NCBI GenBank assembly: GCA_020137815.1 | Contig: CM035360.1 | Location: 2,741,078 to 2,805,077, forward strand | DNA: 64,000 nt | Reading direction: 5' to 3' | From: Hormiphora californensis | Taxonomy: Eukaryota; Ctenophora; Tentaculata; Cydippida; Pleurobrachiidae | Part shown: positions 61,754 to 64,000 of the stretch, piece by piece | How the letters are laid out: each line of letters opens with the position of its first letter | How positions within the stretch are numbered: the first letter of the stretch is position 1 | Notes under the pieces: generated by a model | The model's database searches: none | What the model was told of the DNA's origin: nothing | Seen by the model: only the letters and a program-made list of their open reading frames with translations | Program-made: the position numbers and the translations under genes

Positions 61754-62499
61754 GTGAGTCATGCAGTAGTGTACCAAACATCACACATGTGACATATTAG
61801 TGTTTTTTGGTGACTCCTCCGTGCTAACATGTTACAACTTACACTATATATAATAGTGTAGTAAACTTCTCACATTTCTTTGCTCAACTCTCGATAACTG
61901 CGAGAAACATAATACCTATTGTTGTTTTGTTAAAAAACTATCAATTCGAGTTAGTATGAGAGCAGTATACATTGGGTATATTGAACATCAACACTTATTG
62001 TATCGCTCAGTTGACTGTCTTACTATTTTGTTAGTTACATTAGTTACGTGTTAGTTACGTGTTATACCGTTCTCAACAAGGTGTGACTCATTCTTAAAAT
62101 GACTTCATCGGTCCTATATCGTGTCTCATTCTACAATACACAGATTCCCCCTAGTTTTATAACATTCGTCACTTCTGTGCTACTTGTACAAGTGCAACTT
62201 TATATCTCACATCTTGTTGTACACAACAACCCAGTGCCCCGAATTTCAGAAATCTAAAAAAATATTTTTCTAAGCCTTCAGCTAGGCTGCAAGATTCTAT
62301 TCGCTAGGCTGCAAATTTTTGCTCGGTCTCGGCTGCTAGTGCTACGCAGCCTCGACCTCACGACGTACGTCAGCATCGTAGAAGTTGGGCTAATAGAGAA
62401 AAAAGTACCATTTTCGGGGCAAAATCATCGTGCAGCCCATAATGGGAAAATTTACTCAAAATTTTCTGCAGCCGGGCTGCAAGAATCTGGTGACCTACA

Positions 62500-62605
62500 A
62501 CTATGGCTCATGCAACTATGGCTCATAAAATCTATGAGCCATAGATGCATGCAACTATGGCTCATAGATTTTATGAGCCATAGATGCATACAACTATGGC
62601 TCATA
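62500..62605. repeat. Palindromic ATGGCTCAT array
   Basis: CAACTATGGCTCATA and its complement TATGAGCCATAGATG alternate, making two overlapping hairpins of about 40 bp. Confidence 0.9.
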
Positions 62606-62662
62606 GAAATGTGATCTGATTAGGTTCTATGATATGAGCCAAAGCTAGTGAGAGTGAGAGCG

Positions 62663-62724
62663 ACGTGAATGACACGTGAGTGACACGTGAGTGACACGTG
62701 AGTGACATGTGAGTGACACGTGAG
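62663..62724. repeat. 12-bp tandem repeat GTGACACGTGAG
   Basis: Five units, each with a CACGTG E-box (one unit has CATGTG). Confidence 0.9.
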
Positions 62725-62813
62725 TTTTCGAATCATGTAATATTAAATGAGCACAAATGTAAACGATTTACATAATGATAAATCTAATATTACATAATTA
62801 AAATTACACTATC

Positions 62814-63040
62814 AGTTCATCTTGGATATAATGGTAAACGGGGTCCTTCTTTGGACAGTTCATAGAGCATTTCACGTGAATCAGCAGCTCCTTAACACGA
62901 TGTTTATTCAAATCTAGGATCGGATAGGTATTAAACAGCCGCCTTGCATTATCACTATCAGGATCCACAGTAAAAAACTCTCCAACAGGTCTGATTTTCG
63001 AGAAAGTAGTATAGGTAGGATGTTCCCAGAAATTGCCTGG
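62814..63040 (-). CDS. Last exon of an unidentified gene
   Basis: On the minus strand, after the acceptor AGAAACTTTAG, a frame runs from 63040 to TAA at 62814-62816 (about 75 residues): PGNFWEHPTYTTFSKIRPVG, then FFTVDPDSDNARRLF, LDLNKHRVKELLIHVKC and DPVYHYIQDELIV. Codon use and mixed composition look like real protein. A shorter form could start at the inner acceptor, ending at 62990. The overlapping frame 62958-63149 from an ATG is a weaker alternative. Upstream exons would be beyond the foldback element or the window edge. Family not recognised. Confidence 0.5.
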
Positions 63041-63192
63041 CTAAAGTTTCTGATCTTTCACACTCTTCCAAAACCTCCCGGTACTCGTTGAACGTTGTAG
63101 TGTTGTTCGTGACGTCGATAACAATTATAGCTAGTGAATCCACTAACAAATTCTAATGAGCGGGATGGATATTTGACAGTGTCACATATCCA

Positions 63193-64000
63193 CCCCCCTC
63201 ACTGACACGATTCTGGGATGCGTCATTAGCAGAGTGAAACGATACGAGATACGAAACTTATGATTCAGGGGAGCTCATTAGCAGTGTGTGACGATAGGTA
63301 TATGGAACATGATTCGGGGAAGCTGATTAGGAGTGCTAGACGATATGAGACACGATTCGGAGAATATTTTATCGCTCTTTCTATCTATCTCTATCTCTAT
63401 CTATCTCTATCTCTTTTTGTCAATTATCTTGGACTTGAGAACCAGATGAGGTGCCTACCATTATACTATAATGCGAGCTGACGCTACACACTTGGTGAGT
63501 TTAGTGCCCTTATTTTTGGTAATAAGAGCCTATCGGCTCGCCTCATTGTTTTTAGGAGGATATGTTGTTTTAGATGGAATGCGTTGGGTTTTTTTTTTCG
63601 AGTCTTGCCAAACAGACCAAATTCAAACCATTCCATCTAAAACAACAACATATCCCCCTAAAAACAACGGGGCTGAGCCGACATCCAGATAAAAAAGGAA
63701 AAGGAGTATGGACAAAAATAAGGGCACCAAAGTTTGTAGCTTCCTCGCATTAGTATGAGTAGGTATCTCATCTGGTTCTCAATTGACAAAAAGAAATAGA
63801 GATAGATAGAAAGAGCGATAAAATATTCTCCGAATCGTGTCTCATATCGTCTAGCACTCCTAATAAGCTTCCCCGAATCATGTTCCATATATACCGTATC
63901 GTCTCACACTGCTAATGAGCTCCCCCGAATCATAAGTTTCGTATCTCGTATCGTTTCACTCTGCTAATGACGCATCCCAGAATCGTGTCAGTGAGGGGGG
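63193..64000. mobile_element. Foldback element, cut by window end
   Basis: The left end CCCCCCTCACTGACACGATTC is the complement of the last bases of the window; the arms (about 390 bp) meet near 63597. Both arms carry repeated blocks of GATTCGGGGAAGCT / GCTCATTAGCAG type, and mirrored frames (63260-63481 +, 63658-63888 -). The outer right end coincides with base 64000, so no target duplication can be read. Confidence 0.85.

Larger units (their letters stand above)
61754..62813. other. No gene seen; small palindromic repeats
   Basis: Contains CTAGGCTGCAA repeats (62283-62320), a palindromic ATGGCTCAT array (62500-62605) and a 12-bp GTGACACGTGAG array (62663-62724). The frame 62339-62614 is driven by these repeats. 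Confidence 0.4.

Noticed and set aside
56331-62724. CRISPR-like array from regularly spaced CACGTG repeats
   Set aside because: Eukaryotic context, spacers are themselves repeated, and no cas genes; these are ordinary tandem repeats.

Overview
This window is eukaryotic nuclear DNA. It has spliced genes with GT-AG introns, long (CT)n/(GA)n microsatellites, minisatellites, many short foldback transposons and one LINE. The gene set (HGSNAT, beta-TrCP, an SLC22 transporter, a 7TM receptor, a p47phox/Tks-type PX-SH3 adaptor) says animal. Divergence from the vertebrate proteins says invertebrate, perhaps early-branching; the phylum cannot be fixed from the sequence.

Layout. 1-2.8 kb: gene-poor, with a 24-bp minisatellite and a foldback element. 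2.8-18.5 kb (+): heparan-alpha-glucosaminide N-acetyltransferase (HGSNAT), about 20 exons with an intact signal peptide; its last exon reads as three frames. 19.4-24.3 kb: a CR1/L2-like LINE, frameshifted several times, nested in a 272-bp MITE with a 10-bp target duplication; an uninterrupted copy of that MITE lies at 54.6 kb. 26.1-40.4 kb (+): beta-TrCP (F-box plus WD40). The exons for its first WD repeats are missing and probably lie in a 3.4-kb homopolymer-ridden block (27.34-30.76 kb) that looks like bad assembly. Its introns hold a 1,002-bp palindrome, a 44-bp minisatellite and a hAT-like MITE that duplicated a splice donor. 41.6-42.6 kb (+): single-exon 7TM receptor. 43.1-44.2 kb (-): three-finger C2H2 protein. 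44.4-46.2 kb (+): SLC22-family carrier. 47.6-48.7 kb (+): small cysteine-rich secreted protein whose first intron is almost pure microsatellite. 48.9-54.3 kb (-): a 14-exon PX plus four-SH3 adaptor with a p47phox-like basic segment. 56.3-61.8 kb: fragments of an unidentified gene (+) with a duplicated first exon and repeats carrying CArG-type and CACGTG motifs. 62.8-63.0 kb (-): last exon of an unidentified gene. 63.2 kb to the end: a foldback element cut by the window edge.

The genes do not form a pathway (lysosomal acetylation, SCF ubiquitin ligase, transport, signalling, NOX/podosome scaffolding). The unifying theme is heavy bombardment by non-autonomous foldback transposons, many with readable target-site duplications, mostly in introns. 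Splice joins were worked out by hand from GT-AG sites, reading phase and family similarity; no alignment or transcript evidence was available.
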